The notes below the pieces were generated by a model. The model made no database searches. It had not been told where the DNA came from and saw nothing but the letters and a program-made list of their open reading frames with translations. A DNA stretch of 46,246 nucleotides. Origin: a virus. Numbering within the stretch: position 1 is the stretch's first letter; every line of letters starts with the position of its first letter. The position numbers and the translations under genes are program-made. Below are positions 1 through 7,500 of this stretch, piece by piece. The stretch spans positions 1 through 46,246 of IMG/VR virus record IMGVR_UViG_3300043122_000020; one strand, 5' to 3'.

Positions 1-127
1 TTAAGCTCAGTCCCCTGCAGCACCTCGGGAATGTCACCAAGGATACCGGCGTCCAGTGCGATCTGGAACGTGCGGTCGATGAGCGGATCCAGCAGCTCAT
101 TGTGCAGACGCTCAAGCACGGGGCCAA
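1..127. repeat. Terminal direct repeat, copy 1 (circular closure)
   Basis: These 127 bases are identical to 46120-46246. The portal reading frame runs without a break from the left end into the right end when the two copies are merged, so this is circular closure. A 127-bp length equals a common maximum k-mer in short-read assembly, so it is probably an assembly overlap and not a biological terminal repeat. Confidence 0.95.
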
Positions 128-1310
128 GCATCAGCAGCTTCTCCTCGTGCCGCTCTGCAATCTCGCGTGCCGTGATCTGACGTCGGTCGGTGTTCGACAG
201 CATCAGGAAGAGGTCAACGTAAAAGGCCTTATTGATGCGCTGCTCAACCTCTTTAATGTCGTTGTTGTGGTAGTCAAGCCTCGGCTCAACCTGATATGCA
301 GGCTTCATCTGATCGACCTGCGAGCCGTCGATGAAGGTGATCTCGCCTGCAGGCAGACCGCGCGCTACCGAGTTACGGAGACTGCTCGGTGCCAGCATGT
401 GAGGATCAATCTGCTTCTCGATGGCCTCATACTTCATTTTCTCAGCAAGCTGCAAACCTTTGGCGTCACCGAGCGCGTCAAGACCCGGGCAGGCTACACC
501 GTAAATGTCTTCGCCGGTAACTTCCCAGCGGGGGCACATAATCGGGAACTCGTCGAATCCGCTCTCAAGCAGATACTTGTCTTCAGTCGAGGCCTTCTCG
601 TAGTACACGCTGCGAAACTTCTTATGCTTGGCAAACGGACTCATGCGGTCACGGTCATCATTAGGCTCAACCATGTGGATCAGAGTGACCCATGCCTCAG
701 TGTTGCCGCGATCCCAGTTGTTCTGTGTACTTTTGCTACAGTTGTCGTACCCGAAGCGTTTAACAAGCTGACCCACTGTCAACTCATACTCCCGGCACCA
801 GGTGTCGACATTATCTTCACCGTCGAGACCGAGCATGTAGCTACCGGCTGTGTACGGTTTGCACCGGATCACGTTGTCGTAGTTGTGGAAGACGCCCATG
901 CTGGCGGTGCCGAATGTGCCCAGCTCCTGATACACCGAGTGTAAAGCATTGTAAACGTTGCTGCGGTTAAATATCTCACGCAGAATACGCTCAACATGCA
1001 GCAACCACACCTTCACGTCATTGTCGTCCATGAGCCTGTCGTCAGCGAGACCGAGCTTGAACCAGGGACGCGCTGGTGACGTGATCCCCGCCATCATGCC
1101 TGACGCTAATGTGCGTATGGCGAGACGGGACGTGTTGTTGATCTGCTTGGTGTTTCGCTTGTGACCTTTGTTGCGGTCTGAGACGAGGAAACGTCCACGG
1201 TGAGCCAGATGGAAGTCCGACAGCTCCCGCCACAACGGGATAAAAGACGAACGCTCACTACGTAACGCCTCGACTCTTTTGCGAAACGACTCCTTCCGAC
1301 TTGTAGGCAT
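1..1310 (-). CDS. Portal (head-tail connector) protein, N-terminal part
   Basis: This encodes the N-terminal 436 residues of the portal, the ring at the capsid vertex through which DNA is packaged and ejected. Translation from ATG 1310 begins MPTSRKESFRKRVEALRSER and contains the stretch SGMMAGITSPARPWFKLGL and later TARREIAERHEEK-like text (read here as ITAREIAERHEEKLLMLGPV), all typical of the podovirus head-to-tail connector family. The frame is open to base 1 and continues in the C-terminal part at 45753-46119. Together they give 1,677 nt, or 558 residues, the normal family size. The gene starts 3 bp after the stop of the small upstream gene. The break is only the window cut. Confidence 0.93.
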   Translation of the reverse strand, partial: MPTSRKESFRKRVEALRSERSSFIPLWRELSDFHLAHRGRFLVSDRNKGHKRNTKQINNTSRLAIRTLASGMMAGITSPARPWFKLGLADDRLMDDNDVKVWLLHVERILREIFNRSNVYNALHSVYQELGTFGTASMGVFHNYDNVIRCKPYTAGSYMLGLDGEDNVDTWCREYELTVGQLVKRFGYDNCSKSTQNNWDRGNTEAWVTLIHMVEPNDDRDRMSPFAKHKKFRSVYYEKASTEDKYLLESGFDEFPIMCPRWEVTGEDIYGVACPGLDALGDAKGLQLAEKMKYEAIEKQIDPHMLAPSSLRNSVARGLPAGEITFIDGSQVDQMKPAYQVEPRLDYHNNDIKEVEQRINKAFYVDLFLMLSNTDRRQITAREIAERHEEKLLMLGPVLERLHNELLDPLIDRTFQIALDAGILGDIPEVLQGTEL

Positions 1311-1313
1311 GGA

Positions 1314-1526
1314 TTAACCCCCGAGCAGTGTAGATTGCTGAGTGGTGGCAGGTTCAGTGAGACCACGTGAGCCTGTCAAAAGTGTACCGCTGCGTGTGCG
1401 TGACCGCTGCTGCTTAGACTCCTCACGCGCCCTGGCACCGGCTGACTCATTGGGATCAACAGGAGCCTGAGCAGGTTCCGGTGCTGCGGGTGGCGGTGAC
1501 GGTGCTGATTGACTGCCTGTACACAT
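1314..1526 (-). CDS. Small Pro/Ala-rich protein upstream of portal
   Basis: This encodes 70 residues. The first half is a Pro/Ala/Ser-rich low-complexity tail and the second half is basic and ends with the pattern GTLLTGSRGLTEP...STLLGG. From general knowledge, a short disordered protein ending in a TLLTG...TLLG pattern often sits just upstream of the portal in podoviruses and related prophages. Its role is unknown, possibly head completion or an assembly factor. A good ribosome site (GTAGGAG) precedes ATG 1526. It lies between the 100-residue protein and the portal in the late operon. Confidence 0.75.
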   Translation of the reverse strand: MCTGSQSAPSPPPAAPEPAQAPVDPNESAGARAREESKQQRSRTRSGTLLTGSRGLTEPATTQQSTLLGG

Positions 1527-1536
1527 AAGCTATCTC

Positions 1537-1839
1537 CTACGTTGATTTATAAAAACGACTCGCCCGGGACTTGTTGGTTGATACCGTAGTCCTGGACTCA
1601 CGTTCAGCTTGCGTCATGGGTTCGTATGCTTCAGTGACAACAGGATCATCAGGCAACAGGTCTCCGGTGCGTGCGAGCTTACGGTTGAAGCTGTCATCAC
1701 CGTTACCTTCTTTGCCCTCGATGGCGTTGCTCATCTCTCCACCGGGGTCGAGCGCACCAGCCATGTCGAAACCACCTTCACGTTTACCGAAGGCGTTGGC
1801 TGGGTCCGCTATGGTTTGAACTGCGTTGCTTGAGCACAT
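1537..1839 (-). CDS. Hypothetical late protein (100 aa)
   Basis: This encodes 100 hydrophilic residues with a Gly/Asp/Glu-rich middle and a basic C-terminus (SRASRFYKST). I do not recognise a family. There is no signal peptide or membrane segment. A strong ribosome site (GGGAGG) lies before ATG 1839, and the gene is packed between large terminase and the small pre-portal protein, so a head-assembly or packaging role is plausible by position only. Confidence 0.7.
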   Translation of the reverse strand: MCSSNAVQTIADPANAFGKREGGFDMAGALDPGGEMSNAIEGKEGNGDDSFNRKLARTGDLLPDDPVVTEAYEPMTQAERESRTTVSTNKSRASRFYKST

Positions 1840-1860
1840 AATTCCTCCCTGTGTACACTG

Positions 1861-3384
1861 CTACTCATCATAGTGTAACCTATCTAAAGGACTACGTGAA
1901 GACTTTTTATCAACAATTCCGTGACTTGTACGAATTTCGTCCCTGTGTAGCTGATGCCGCTTAGGGGCTACATGCTGAGCGAAGGTTAGGCACAAGGCGT
2001 CTGCCCAGTCTGGTGACGCCAGTCCTCGCGCCTTCATGTCCTTCTTGCGCTCCATGACTAGACGATCCTTGTCGTCATGTGAGTACATGCGATCCGTAAG
2101 CTCCTTCTCAAGCTGCGGGTGATCCTTGATGGCACCGCCACGGTACAACCACTCACGCATGCGCCCCCACATCTCCGCTGTCTTGTTACGGTACGCACGC
2201 TCATCTGAAGCCTTGGAGCCGAAGTTCACGTCGATGACGTTGTATCCGAGCTGCCTGAGTCTGTCGCCTATGGGACCACCCATCGCGCCCTCGTCAACAA
2301 ATGTGACGTCAGGTCTGTGTCTGTCCAGTATGTCGATGACCTTGCTCACGAACTGCATGCTGTCACGCGTCTTCTCACCGGGGATGCGGTATGTCTTTTC
2401 AGAACGCGCATCAGAGCCTCTGCGAAACTGGAGCATGTTGTTGTCTTCACCTCCACGGGCGCAGTCGATACCGAGAATCAGGGGATCTTCGGGATAGTAT
2501 CTTGCCTGACGCTGCTGTGCTTCGTGCACCACGTCATTCGGGATGTATTGCATGTCCCCAGCTTTAGGGAAGCGACCGAGCACACGAACACGCACGAAGT
2601 CGGAGTCGAGACCGTAGTCGTCGATCCACTCCTGCATGAGTGTTTTGTTCGGCATCTTGGCTGTGCGGGAGTCAATCTGCATGGTGATCCAACGGTGCTT
2701 TTGACCGTGGAATATCTCGTGGAATTTACCATGGTTGCGGGTAGGGTTGCCGAAGACGAAGTGCATCGGCTCACCGTCCGTCTTGCCACCTTCAGCTACC
2801 TCATAGATCTTGTCCGGTATGGCACTCCCCTCATCAAAGAGATAGAAGGGTGTAGACCCTGCTGCATGGAGACCGGCGAAGGATTCGGAGTTCTCCTCAC
2901 GACACGTCTGAGCGTCTACGCGCCACGTCTCAGCATGTCCGAGTCGATAGATGGACATGTTGCCGCGTCCGTTGTTGTACTCGAACCAGTGCCCGGTGAT
3001 GCACATCTTGCGCCACTTACCAAGTTCACCCCACGTCTTGGTGCGGAGCTGATCGGATGTGTTGGCAGTGACGACGCCTTTGCTATGCGGACGTGTAGAC
3101 TGAATAAACAAGATAATCCAGGCACTTAGAGCACTTTTACCTGTCCCATGCCCGGATGTGATACCGAACTGAATCGGCGGCACAGGAATGACACCATTGA
3201 AGCCCCGCCTCTTGATCTCCTCGCCCCAGCGTATCAGCACATCGCGCTGCCACTCGTCCGGGCCTAGCTGACCCTCCAGCTCCCCCTGACCCCATGGGAA
3301 CGCCCACATGACCCAGCCGAAAGGGTCAGCGTAGAAACTGGCGCAGTCATCAGCGATCTGCATGTCAACGTCGGTCACTTCCAT
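1861..3384 (-). CDS. terL: Terminase large subunit (packaging ATPase-nuclease)
   Basis: This is the motor that translocates DNA into the prohead and cuts it. About 507 residues carry both domains. The ATPase has Walker A GHGTGKS near residue 79 and Walker B FYLFDEGS near 181. The RNase H-like nuclease begins with LILGIDCARGG near 303, followed by a second acidic cluster (VTFVDEGAMGG) and a last Asp in DWADALCL. I place the start at ATG 3384, which overlaps the TGA stop of small terminase (TGATG). A GTG at 3387 is the alternative. There is no clear ribosome site of its own, so translation is probably coupled to the small subunit. Confidence 0.95.
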   Translation of the reverse strand: MEVTDVDMQIADDCASFYADPFGWVMWAFPWGQGELEGQLGPDEWQRDVLIRWGEEIKRRGFNGVIPVPPIQFGITSGHGTGKSALSAWIILFIQSTRPHSKGVVTANTSDQLRTKTWGELGKWRKMCITGHWFEYNNGRGNMSIYRLGHAETWRVDAQTCREENSESFAGLHAAGSTPFYLFDEGSAIPDKIYEVAEGGKTDGEPMHFVFGNPTRNHGKFHEIFHGQKHRWITMQIDSRTAKMPNKTLMQEWIDDYGLDSDFVRVRVLGRFPKAGDMQYIPNDVVHEAQQRQARYYPEDPLILGIDCARGGEDNNMLQFRRGSDARSEKTYRIPGEKTRDSMQFVSKVIDILDRHRPDVTFVDEGAMGGPIGDRLRQLGYNVIDVNFGSKASDERAYRNKTAEMWGRMREWLYRGGAIKDHPQLEKELTDRMYSHDDKDRLVMERKKDMKARGLASPDWADALCLTFAQHVAPKRHQLHRDEIRTSHGIVDKKSSRSPLDRLHYDE

Positions 3385-3941
3385 CACATAAAGTCCATGT
3401 TCTGTTTAACTTCTTTCGCACGACGCCGACCCTCAATGAGTCGCTGAGTCAGATCCTTATCGGTGCTGATCTCCAGCTTATCGGCAAACGCCTTAACGTT
3501 GACGTGCTTGCCCAGCATCTCCAGAACCTTGAGTCTATCGAGTACCCTGAGCTTCTTGACGCGTCCTGTCTCCTCACGGTCTTCACCGCGACCAGAGTAC
3601 GTCGTATCAACATCAATGCTGGTAGTCATCTTGCGCCATATCTCCGGCCACTCATGCACAGGCAGCAGGTCGCCTGTGTCGAAGTCGTAGAGGTCAGCAA
3701 TGTCAGCGTTGAACATCTGAGCAAGTTGCACCAGCACCCATTCAGCATCAACCTTGGCACGCTCCTCACGTTCACTCATAAGCTCCTGGATGGCGGTCTG
3801 CACGTCAGGTTCCTTGAGCCATTCCGACGCTAAAGACGTGCTGATGTTGGCACGCCTTGCCGCCCTGCTCATTATGAGATCTTTGATATACTCGATGCAG
3901 AAGTATCGCCTACGTGCATCAAGATCATATAGTTTCTGCAT
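3384..3941 (-). CDS. terS: Terminase small subunit
   Basis: This encodes 185 residues with an N-terminal helix-turn-helix region (about 10-50, including SRAARRANISTSLASEWL) that would recognise the packaging start, followed by helical oligomerisation sequence and a basic tail. Its position directly before and overlapping large terminase supports the call. The start at ATG 3941 lies inside a 23-codon upstream reading frame that has a stronger ribosome site than its own (GCGAGG), so expression may depend on re-initiation. The DUF1804/Terminase_2-type affiliation is an inference from the fold pattern, not a strong motif match. Confidence 0.85.
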   Translation of the reverse strand: MQKLYDLDARRRYFCIEYIKDLIMSRAARRANISTSLASEWLKEPDVQTAIQELMSEREERAKVDAEWVLVQLAQMFNADIADLYDFDTGDLLPVHEWPEIWRKMTTSIDVDTTYSGRGEDREETGRVKKLRVLDRLKVLEMLGKHVNVKAFADKLEISTDKDLTQRLIEGRRRAKEVKQNMDFM

Positions 3942-3996
3942 ACAGCCTCGCTTTACTATCTATGATTCTGCGCCAGGGCGCCTTGTCGATTTTCAT
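3925..3996 (-). CDS. Possible 23-aa leader peptide before small terminase
   Basis: A reading frame of 23 codons (MKIDKAPWRRIIDSKARLYA then ETI) starts at ATG 3996 with a strong GGGAGG ribosome site 6 bases away and ends 17 bases inside small terminase in another frame. It would be the first translated frame of the late operon. It may be a leader for translational coupling. Its short length leaves the call uncertain. Confidence 0.4.
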   Translation of the reverse strand: MKIDKAPWRRIIDSKARLYAETI

Positions 3997-4093
3997 AGCA
4001 ATCCTCCCAGCGTCAGGATACCACCAGAGGAGGGGCGATGGGAAGGGGTTTTATGCTGGAAAGTGGGATTAGTTGTAAATAAGCGTTCTTCGG

Positions 4094-4122
4094 ATTCTCG
4101 GTGACTAACAATAACGAATCAA
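4094..4122 (-). promoter_or_regulatory. Weak candidate promoter for the late operon
   Basis: On the minus strand, TTGATT (4122-4117) and GAGAAT (4099-4094) are 17 bases apart and point at the terminase genes. Each hexamer has two mismatches to the sigma70 consensus. Position is the main support. Confidence 0.3.
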
Positions 4123-4176
4123 GTATCTGTTTTGACAGGAAAATGCAAATCTGGTGCGGAGTGTAAGCAGGAGCAA

Positions 4177-4249
4177 AATCCATCTGTTGACTGGAATCGG
4201 TATAAATACCAGAGGGTTAGGTCATCGCTAACAATTCAACAGATGGATT
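4177..4249. repeat. 14-bp perfect inverted repeat (CTGTTGA sites 1 and 2)
   Basis: AATCCATCTGTTGA at 4177-4190 is matched by its reverse complement at 4236-4249, with 45 bases between. The core CCATCTGTTGA recurs at 4371. Such spaced sites usually mark protein binding. Confidence 0.7.
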
Positions 4250-4370
4250 CCCTATTACAGCTTCCTAGAAACACTATAGGGGGTGTTTTCACAGACCCTC
4301 TTCCTGAAAACATGCCTATTTTTTAAGTGTAGGTATAAGTATTGGATATTACACCACGAATCCCACCAAC

Positions 4371-4396
4371 CCATCTGTTGACTAGCTGTTGACTAG
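4371..4396. repeat. Third CCATCTGTTGACT site plus 11-bp tandem repeat
   Basis: CCATCTGTTGACT at 4371-4383 copies the site at 4180-4192. CTGTTGACTAG is then repeated head to tail at 4375-4385 and 4386-4396. TTGACT within each copy also resembles a -35 box, but no well-spaced -10 follows. Confidence 0.7.
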
Positions 4397-4460
4397 CACT
4401 TCACCCTGTATTCTTGTCTACATTTTCTACATAAACTATTGAAATAATTGAAATAATAAT

Positions 4461-4588
4461 TAGACCTCTCCGAATGCGTTTCTGTAAAAATTGCCAAATT
4501 CTGTTCTGAGTATACCGTTTTAATGCAGATTTCTCTATAACTTATTGATATTAAAAGGAAAAAAATACTAGACCGCTGCGAACGCAGA
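4461..4588. repeat. Imperfect direct repeat around TAGACC
   Basis: TAGACCTCTCCGAATGCG at 4461-4478 and TAGACCGCTGCGAACGCA at 4569-4586 agree at 14 of 18 positions and are 108 bases apart. The second copy contains the small palindrome CTGCG-AA-CGCAG (4576-4587). They lie in the AT-rich part of the intergenic region. Confidence 0.4.
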
Positions 4589-4679
4589 AATACCCTCTAT
4601 CAACAAAAACTGTTTACTTGTCTTAGCGCAATATGATACAAAGCAAAAATAACAACACTACTCAAACACGGAGGACAAC

Positions 4680-5774
4680 ATGAACACCACAGAAGCATTT
4701 TTCCATTTAATCGAGAGAGGTTTCCCTGACCTCATCACCCTGGAGGACTTTCAAAACGCCACCAACGACACCACTGTCACATCTCGTCTGCTCACGAATG
4801 CTGTGGATACTTTCGGTAATGGTCTCAAGCTCAGGATGCGAAACCACCTCGGACGTGTCGGTGTGTGGGCAATACGTCACCCTGGTAAATATGAAGACCT
4901 GAAAGAGTCAGACTTGTACATGGAATATTTGAAGATGCACGGACGCAAACCTTTATCTTACCATGCACTGCACATGCCTGACTTGATGACCAGTAAAGAC
5001 ATTTGCATGTTCCTTGAGATATGGGGTGAGAGAATGAGTCCCAACACCGCAGGGAAGAACATGCGTAAAGAGCACATCGGTTTGCAGCTTAAAATGTGGG
5101 ACGGGGAAGCGCAGCATCGCGTGTGGGCATTGCGAGACGTTGAGAGATATAGAGAGCTCTCCGGGGGTGAACTTTATGCTGAGTATTTGAGTAAAAAGTC
5201 ATCCGGCTCTACGGTGGAACACAACGACATCTTAGGCGTTAAAGACGTAGACTCAATTATAGAGCAATACTACACCGACCTGCCGGATCTGGTGACAGGT
5301 GATCAGATAGTCGATATGATCGAGGAATCCGGTTTAGGAAGTCTGTTGTCATCCCTGTGTGTGAGTAAGTCGTTATACAAACAAGGAGCCACTCAGTTCA
5401 GGATGTGGGACGGCAAGAGACAACACCGTGTCTGGGTAACACGGAACATTGAGAAGTATGAAGTAATGACCGGTAAGGAGTTGTACCAGGAGTGGACAAA
5501 CCCCTCACCCCCTGACACAGAGATCAAGGACGAAGCAATCGTAAAAGCCCTGCCTCGGCTGCCTGACATCGTGACCCCTGCAGACGTCCGCAACGCTACC
5601 GGCGTCAAGCTCAACCAGGTCGACAGGCTCATGCGTAACCACGGCACCAGGGTCAAGCCGTTCGAGGGACGCACTAAGCAGTTCATGTGGATCATCCGTA
5701 ACTACGACAAGTATCGGGGCATCGTCGGTCAGGATTTGATAAAAGAATACGAAAAGTGCAAAAAAATGCGCTGA
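4680..5774 (+). CDS. Four-repeat putative DNA-binding protein
   Basis: This encodes 364 residues built from four related modules of about 70 residues at roughly 15-85, 99-171, 200-273 and 294-358. Each begins with PDL(V/I/M)T and a short helix, and ends with a basic hairpin and helix of the form MWDGxxQHRVWxxRNxEKY...ELYxEY. The same module is the C-terminal end of the phage primase-helicase (13424-15961). I infer a winged-helix-like DNA-binding module used four times. It is the first gene of the early plus block and lies directly beside an intergenic region with four repeated CTGTTGA sites, so an origin-binding or transcription-control role is attractive. A good GGAGG ribosome site precedes ATG 4680. 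No named family is claimed. Confidence 0.8.
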   Translation: MNTTEAFFHLIERGFPDLITLEDFQNATNDTTVTSRLLTNAVDTFGNGLKLRMRNHLGRVGVWAIRHPGKYEDLKESDLYMEYLKMHGRKPLSYHALHMPDLMTSKDICMFLEIWGERMSPNTAGKNMRKEHIGLQLKMWDGEAQHRVWALRDVERYRELSGGELYAEYLSKKSSGSTVEHNDILGVKDVDSIIEQYYTDLPDLVTGDQIVDMIEESGLGSLLSSLCVSKSLYKQGATQFRMWDGKRQHRVWVTRNIEKYEVMTGKELYQEWTNPSPPDTEIKDEAIVKALPRLPDIVTPADVRNATGVKLNQVDRLMRNHGTRVKPFEGRTKQFMWIIRNYDKYRGIVGQDLIKEYEKCKKMR

Positions 5775-5840
5775 CAAGTGCAATATACTGCGCTAGTGTT
5801 CAGCCATCGACATTGAATTACTAACTAAGGGAGAATAACC

Positions 5841-6467
5841 ATGACCACACTTCAAACCGTAAGACAACAAGCAGACAAAGCAAAGAAGATCAGCAAACAT
5901 GACGCTATTGCTAAACTGGAAAACCTGGTACAGCAGCCAGGCATGGAGGATTACATTGAAGATCTGGCAGTCCTCTACAAGTTCTTCATCCCCAGCGCAC
6001 CAACTAAACCTAAGACTGTGCAACAGTGGGTAGCCAAAGCCGCTGACGTGAAACTCAAGGACATCAGACCTTACTGTGCTTATGTGTACTCCCATGACGA
6101 CACCATCGTTGCTACAAACGGACACATCCTCTTTACTGCGAAGCAAACCCTCGACCCAGGGTATTACGACACGAAGACCGGTAAACTGGTGTACGATGTT
6201 GACGCATTCAGTTACCCAAACTACCAACATCTCCTTCCCGACACGTCTACCATGACTGAGGTGAACATTGAAGATGCTGAGATTGTCTCTGCTGGAGGTG
6301 ACGTGTGCTACCTGATCAACGGTTCCCAGTTTAACAAAAAGCACGTAGACAACGCTCTCACCTGCCCGACCGAATCTGAGCCACGCATCTTCTTGAACAC
6401 ACCTGGTAAACCAATGTGCGTTGAATATGATGACGCTACAGCACTCATCATGCCCGTCAGCAAATAA
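5841..6467 (+). CDS. Sliding-clamp-like protein (DnaN-type, shortened)
   Basis: This encodes 208 residues. Three features recall the bacterial beta clamp: VATNGHILF at about 90-98 (DnaN has ATDGHRL), a YPNYQHLLP stretch at about 145 resembling the clamp FPDY..VLP, and the end ALIMPVSK (DnaN ends in VMPMR). A full clamp has three domains in about 370 residues, so this would be a shortened version or one that assembles as a higher oligomer. It would tether the phage or host polymerase. A strong ribosome site (AAGGGAG) precedes ATG 5841. This is a motif-level inference and structure prediction could overturn it. Confidence 0.55.
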   Translation: MTTLQTVRQQADKAKKISKHDAIAKLENLVQQPGMEDYIEDLAVLYKFFIPSAPTKPKTVQQWVAKAADVKLKDIRPYCAYVYSHDDTIVATNGHILFTAKQTLDPGYYDTKTGKLVYDVDAFSYPNYQHLLPDTSTMTEVNIEDAEIVSAGGDVCYLINGSQFNKKHVDNALTCPTESEPRIFLNTPGKPMCVEYDDATALIMPVSK

Positions 6468-6478
6468 GGAGAATGACC

Positions 6479-6712
6479 ATGACCGTCTACACACTGAAAT
6501 GGGGAGACCGCTTCGACTGCTACAGGCAGTGGTTCCCCACCAAGAGAGACCTGCAGCAGAAGAGAGCTGAAGTCAACAAGCTCTCAACCAAGCGTCCGTA
6601 TGATCAGATCGAGGTGCTGGAGTCACGGAAGGTTGAGATCCCGACACACAAGGCTGGTCTGATCAACTGGCTCAACACCAACGTAGGAGAAAGTCTATGC
6701 TCACACTCTTAA
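6479..6712 (+). CDS. Hypothetical early protein (77 aa)
   Basis: This is a small basic protein beginning MTVYTLKWGDRFDCYRQWFP. I do not recognise the family. AAGGAG at 6466-6471 is 7 bases from ATG 6479 but only 1 base from the in-frame ATG 6473, so 6479 is the better start. The 3' end overlaps the next small membrane-protein gene by 16 bases. Confidence 0.7.
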   Translation: MTVYTLKWGDRFDCYRQWFPTKRDLQQKRAEVNKLSTKRPYDQIEVLESRKVEIPTHKAGLINWLNTNVGESLCSHS

Positions 6713-6846
6713 TCCTCGGTGCACTCATTCTGTTAGCACTATCAACCCTGATCCATCTCCACTTCCTCATCAAAGCAGATGAGCGTGACGCGCAACGCGA
6801 GATGGATCTCATGCTTCAACTCATGGAGGATGACGATGCAAAATAA
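6697..6846 (+). CDS. Small single-pass membrane protein (49 aa)
   Basis: This encodes 49 residues. A hydrophobic N-terminal helix (MLTLLILGALILLALSTLIH) is followed by an acidic, helical cytosolic tail (DAQREMDLMLQLMEDDDAK). TAGGAGA lies 6 bases before ATG 6697. It overlaps the preceding and following genes, as expected for a tightly packed operon. The function is unknown. An early position argues against a holin. Confidence 0.65.
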   Translation: MLTLLILGALILLALSTLIHLHFLIKADERDAQREMDLMLQLMEDDDAK

Positions 6847-7090
6847 ATACATGGGGTACACGGCATCCAAGCTAATCGGCACAGCCGGTCTTGAGATGCA
6901 CCATGGTGAGTTCCACATCGTCTCCAGTCTCATGCCTAACTGCCGCCTGGGCATGGACGCAGAGGGTAATCTGAATATACGACACCAGGACGAAGATGAG
7001 CCACACGTCACGCTTGAGGTGATTAAGGGCAGCCCGTCTCAGATGCAGCTCTGGTGCCTTGAGTTTAAGAAGGAAGGATTTAACAGATGA
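6836..7090 (+). CDS. Hypothetical early protein (84 aa)
   Basis: This encodes 84 residues from ATG 6836 (MQNKYMGYTASKLIGTAGLE). GGAGGA at 6825-6830 gives the correct spacing for this start, while the longer frame from 6779 lies inside the membrane-protein gene and lacks a ribosome site. The sequence alternates beta-like segments (GEFHIVSSLM, HVTLEVIKG). No family was recognised. It overlaps the MazG-like gene by 4 bases (ATGA). Confidence 0.65.
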   Translation: MQNKYMGYTASKLIGTAGLEMHHGEFHIVSSLMPNCRLGMDAEGNLNIRHQDEDEPHVTLEVIKGSPSQMQLWCLEFKKEGFNR

Positions 7091-7500
7091 CACTGTATGA
7101 TCTAATCGAACAGGCAACCGTCACCGCCCGGGACAAAGGGTTCGACCTACAGCAGCATGAGACACAGCTTCTCCTCATCGCGTCAGAGATACGCGAAGCC
7201 CTACACCACGTCTCCCCTGGCACTGACGAAACGGTGCAGCGCATACGCAACAGCTTCATCGGTGACATGGCTTCACTTGAGTTGTACCGCTCTCATGTAG
7301 TAGCAATGGACACTGAGTATCAGGACACGTCAGAGATCCCCGAGATGCGCTCTGAGTACGTTGAGGAGTTGGCTGACGCTGTGATCAGGATATGCAGCTA
7401 CGCCGGGGGTAACGGGATGACCATTGAGCTGATACGTGCGATCAAAGACAAGATGGAGAAGAACGCCAAGCGTCCTGTGTTGCACGGGAAGGGGTTTTGA
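7087..7500 (+). CDS. MazG-like nucleotide pyrophosphohydrolase
   Basis: This encodes 137 residues of an all-alpha NTP-PPase. The metal-binding pattern ExxE...EExxD is present as E34-x2-E37 (ASEIREAL) and E93-E94-x2-D97 (EELADAVIRI), and the C-terminus reads KRPVLHGKGF, a pattern I associate with phage MazG-like proteins. It would hydrolyse (d)NTPs, either cleaning the nucleotide pool or lowering ppGpp signalling. The stop codon ends at 7500 and the methyltransferase locus begins in the same few bases. Confidence 0.85.
   Translation: MTLYDLIEQATVTARDKGFDLQQHETQLLLIASEIREALHHVSPGTDETVQRIRNSFIGDMASLELYRSHVVAMDTEYQDTSEIPEMRSEYVEELADAVIRICSYAGGNGMTIELIRAIKDKMEKNAKRPVLHGKGF

Larger units (their letters stand above)
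3997..4679. other. Intergenic control region / candidate replication origin
   Basis: This is the longest stretch without a convincing gene (683 bp). It lies between the divergent late (minus) and early (plus) blocks. It contains four copies of CTGTTGA in mixed orientation at 4184-4392, an AT-rich tract at about 4420-4620, and an imperfect direct repeat around TAGACC at 4461 and 4569. The only frame in it starts at a TTG (4132, 64 codons) and looks non-coding. The layout fits a replication origin and/or operator region, but nothing seen proves either. Confidence 0.55.

Noticed and set aside
102-944. 280-codon plus-strand frame antisense to the portal gene
   Set aside because: It is the complement of well-supported portal coding sequence, lacks a ribosome site and shows repetitive Val/Leu-rich shadow composition.
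4132-4326. 64-codon plus-strand frame in the intergenic region
   Set aside because: It starts at TTG without a good ribosome site, contains the inverted repeat and resembles no protein family.
4378-4417. TTGACT boxes as plus-strand promoters
   Set aside because: No acceptable -10 hexamer occurs 16-18 bases downstream of any copy. The repeat pattern explains the sequence better.
6779-6835. Upstream extension of the 84-residue early protein
   Set aside because: It lies within the small membrane-protein gene in another frame, and the ribosome site fits ATG 6836.
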